Shown here piece by piece: positions 9,016-9,341 of a stretch of DNA of 9,341 nucleotides. The stretch comes from an uncultured Planctomycetaceae bacterium (lineage in GTDB: Bacteria; Planctomycetota; Planctomycetia; Planctomycetales; Planctomycetaceae), in contig CALJUK010000419.1 of NCBI GenBank assembly GCA_937975745.1, forward strand, positions 1 through 9,341, read 5' to 3'. The first letter of the stretch is position 1; every line of letters begins with the position of its first letter. The position numbers and the translations under genes were made by a program. Under the pieces are notes generated by a model. It was not told the DNA's origin. It did not search any database and saw only the letters and a program-made list of their open reading frames with translations.

Positions 9016-9042
9016 GCTTCCCCCCGGTTCACGAGGGGAAGC
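9016..9042 (-). terminator. Terminator-like hairpin after the right-edge gene
   Basis: GCTTCCCC (9016-9023) and GGGGAAGC (9035-9042) form a perfect 8-bp stem with an 11-nt loop. It stands 18 bases beyond the stop of the minus-strand gene ending at 9061, the right place for transcript termination. No T-run follows on the minus strand, so it is not a classic intrinsic terminator. Confidence 0.45.
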
Positions 9043-9060
9043 CGGTGAAAGAACACCTCA

Positions 9061-9341
9061 TCACGGGTTTCGCCAGGTCCTGCCGTTGAGGCTGTTGTGA
9101 ATCGTCTGCCAATAATCGATGCGGATTCTTCGATCGGCCGCGACTGCCGGCCAGAAGAACCATTCGCCAGTGGCGTCGTCAATTCGGAAGTTCGGCTCGA
9201 TCGCAAAAATGTTGATTCCGGTCTTCGGATCGACACCGATCGGCCGATAGACCTTTCCCTCCAACGTGGCCAACCACGCCAGCGTCTCTGCCGCGAGCAC
9301 GGCCCCGAGACCCCGGAGCGCGACCGTCGCCACCCCACGCA
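9061..9341 (-). CDS. Unrecognised protein, probably partial at the right edge
   Basis: The frame is open from the window edge to a TGA at 9063-9061. A GTG at 9333 would give 90 residues, but the frame continues upstream past the edge with no stop, so the true start may lie outside. The first 25 or so visible residues are hydrophobic and alanine/leucine-rich (ALRGLGAVLAAETLAWLATL). The rest looks like a folded domain rich in aromatic residues, with pieces such as GKVYRPIGVDPKTGINIF, DATGEWFFWPAV and RIRIDYWQTIHNSL. I know no family with these motifs and assign no function. The balanced composition and the hairpin just after its stop argue for a real gene. Confidence 0.5.
   Translation of the reverse strand, partial: RGVATVALRGLGAVLAAETLAWLATLEGKVYRPIGVDPKTGINIFAIEPNFRIDDATGEWFFWPAVAADRRIRIDYWQTIHNSLNGRTWRNP

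Larger units (their letters stand above)
8664..9060. other. Region without a convincing gene, holding repeat copy 2
   Basis: Bases 8664-8737 show nothing recognisable. Bases 8738-8865 are the second copy of the uvrB-tail repeat. From 8866 to 9060 I find no coding pattern, tRNA or T-rich terminator; there are two hairpins, GCTCTG/CAGAGC (8883-8888 with 8897-8902) and a stronger one at 9016-9042. A plus-strand frame from a TTG at 8660 to 8845 is open only because copy 2 keeps the uvrB reading frame and stop codon; it is not proposed as a gene. Confidence 0.6.

Noticed and set aside
8460..9338. 292-codon minus-strand frame opposite the toxin gene and repeat copy 2
   Set aside because: It is antisense to a well-supported Doc gene, has an Arg/Ser/Cys-rich composition typical of shadow frames in GC-rich DNA, and runs antisense through the repeat.

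Overview
The window is GC-rich bacterial DNA with densely packed genes. The gene content (ScpA, UvrB, TsaE, an Ldh2/MDH2-family dehydrogenase, a small multi-pass membrane protein and a strongly diverged second UvrA-type protein) and the codon style suggest a planctomycete. That placement is inference; no rRNA or other marker is present to fix it.

Layout. Bases 49-85 hold a rightward intrinsic terminator for a gene lying left of the window. From 2531 down to 96 (minus) is a UvrA-like protein that has lost most of its ATPase residues. Starting only 26 bp away in the opposite direction is tsaE (2558-3046, plus), a t6A tRNA-modification ATPase. It converges within 8 bp on a small membrane protein gene (3477-3055, minus). 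Upstream of that, also on minus, is an Ldh2-type NAD(P)-dependent oxidoreductase (4643-3591). A 257-bp divergent intergenic region (4644-4900) separates it from scpA (4901-5788, plus, a condensin kleisin), followed by uvrB (5861-7966, plus). After uvrB comes a compact Doc-type toxin-antitoxin operon (8080-8663, plus), then about 400 bp without a convincing gene, and finally the 3' part of an unrecognised minus-strand gene running off the right edge.

The most notable structure is a 128-bp direct repeat, 123/128 identical, at 7859-7986 and 8738-8865. The first copy is the last 35 codons of uvrB plus its stop codon and 20 bases beyond; the second lies downstream of the toxin gene. The toxin-antitoxin operon therefore sits between a functional and a non-functional copy of the uvrB 3' end. 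Either a cassette arrived with a replacement uvrB tail, or the tail of UvrB is itself a copy of a dispersed repeat. The operon has its own candidate promoter, whose -10 hexamer lies inside a perfect 9-bp inverted repeat, as expected for autorepression.

Two nucleotide-excision-repair proteins are encoded here, but they are not a matched pair. UvrB has all its helicase motifs plus an extra basic tail. The UvrA-like protein keeps one Walker A motif and one complete zinc finger, while Walker B glutamates, H-loop histidines and the second Walker A are gone. It probably does not replace a canonical UvrA, which would be encoded elsewhere.
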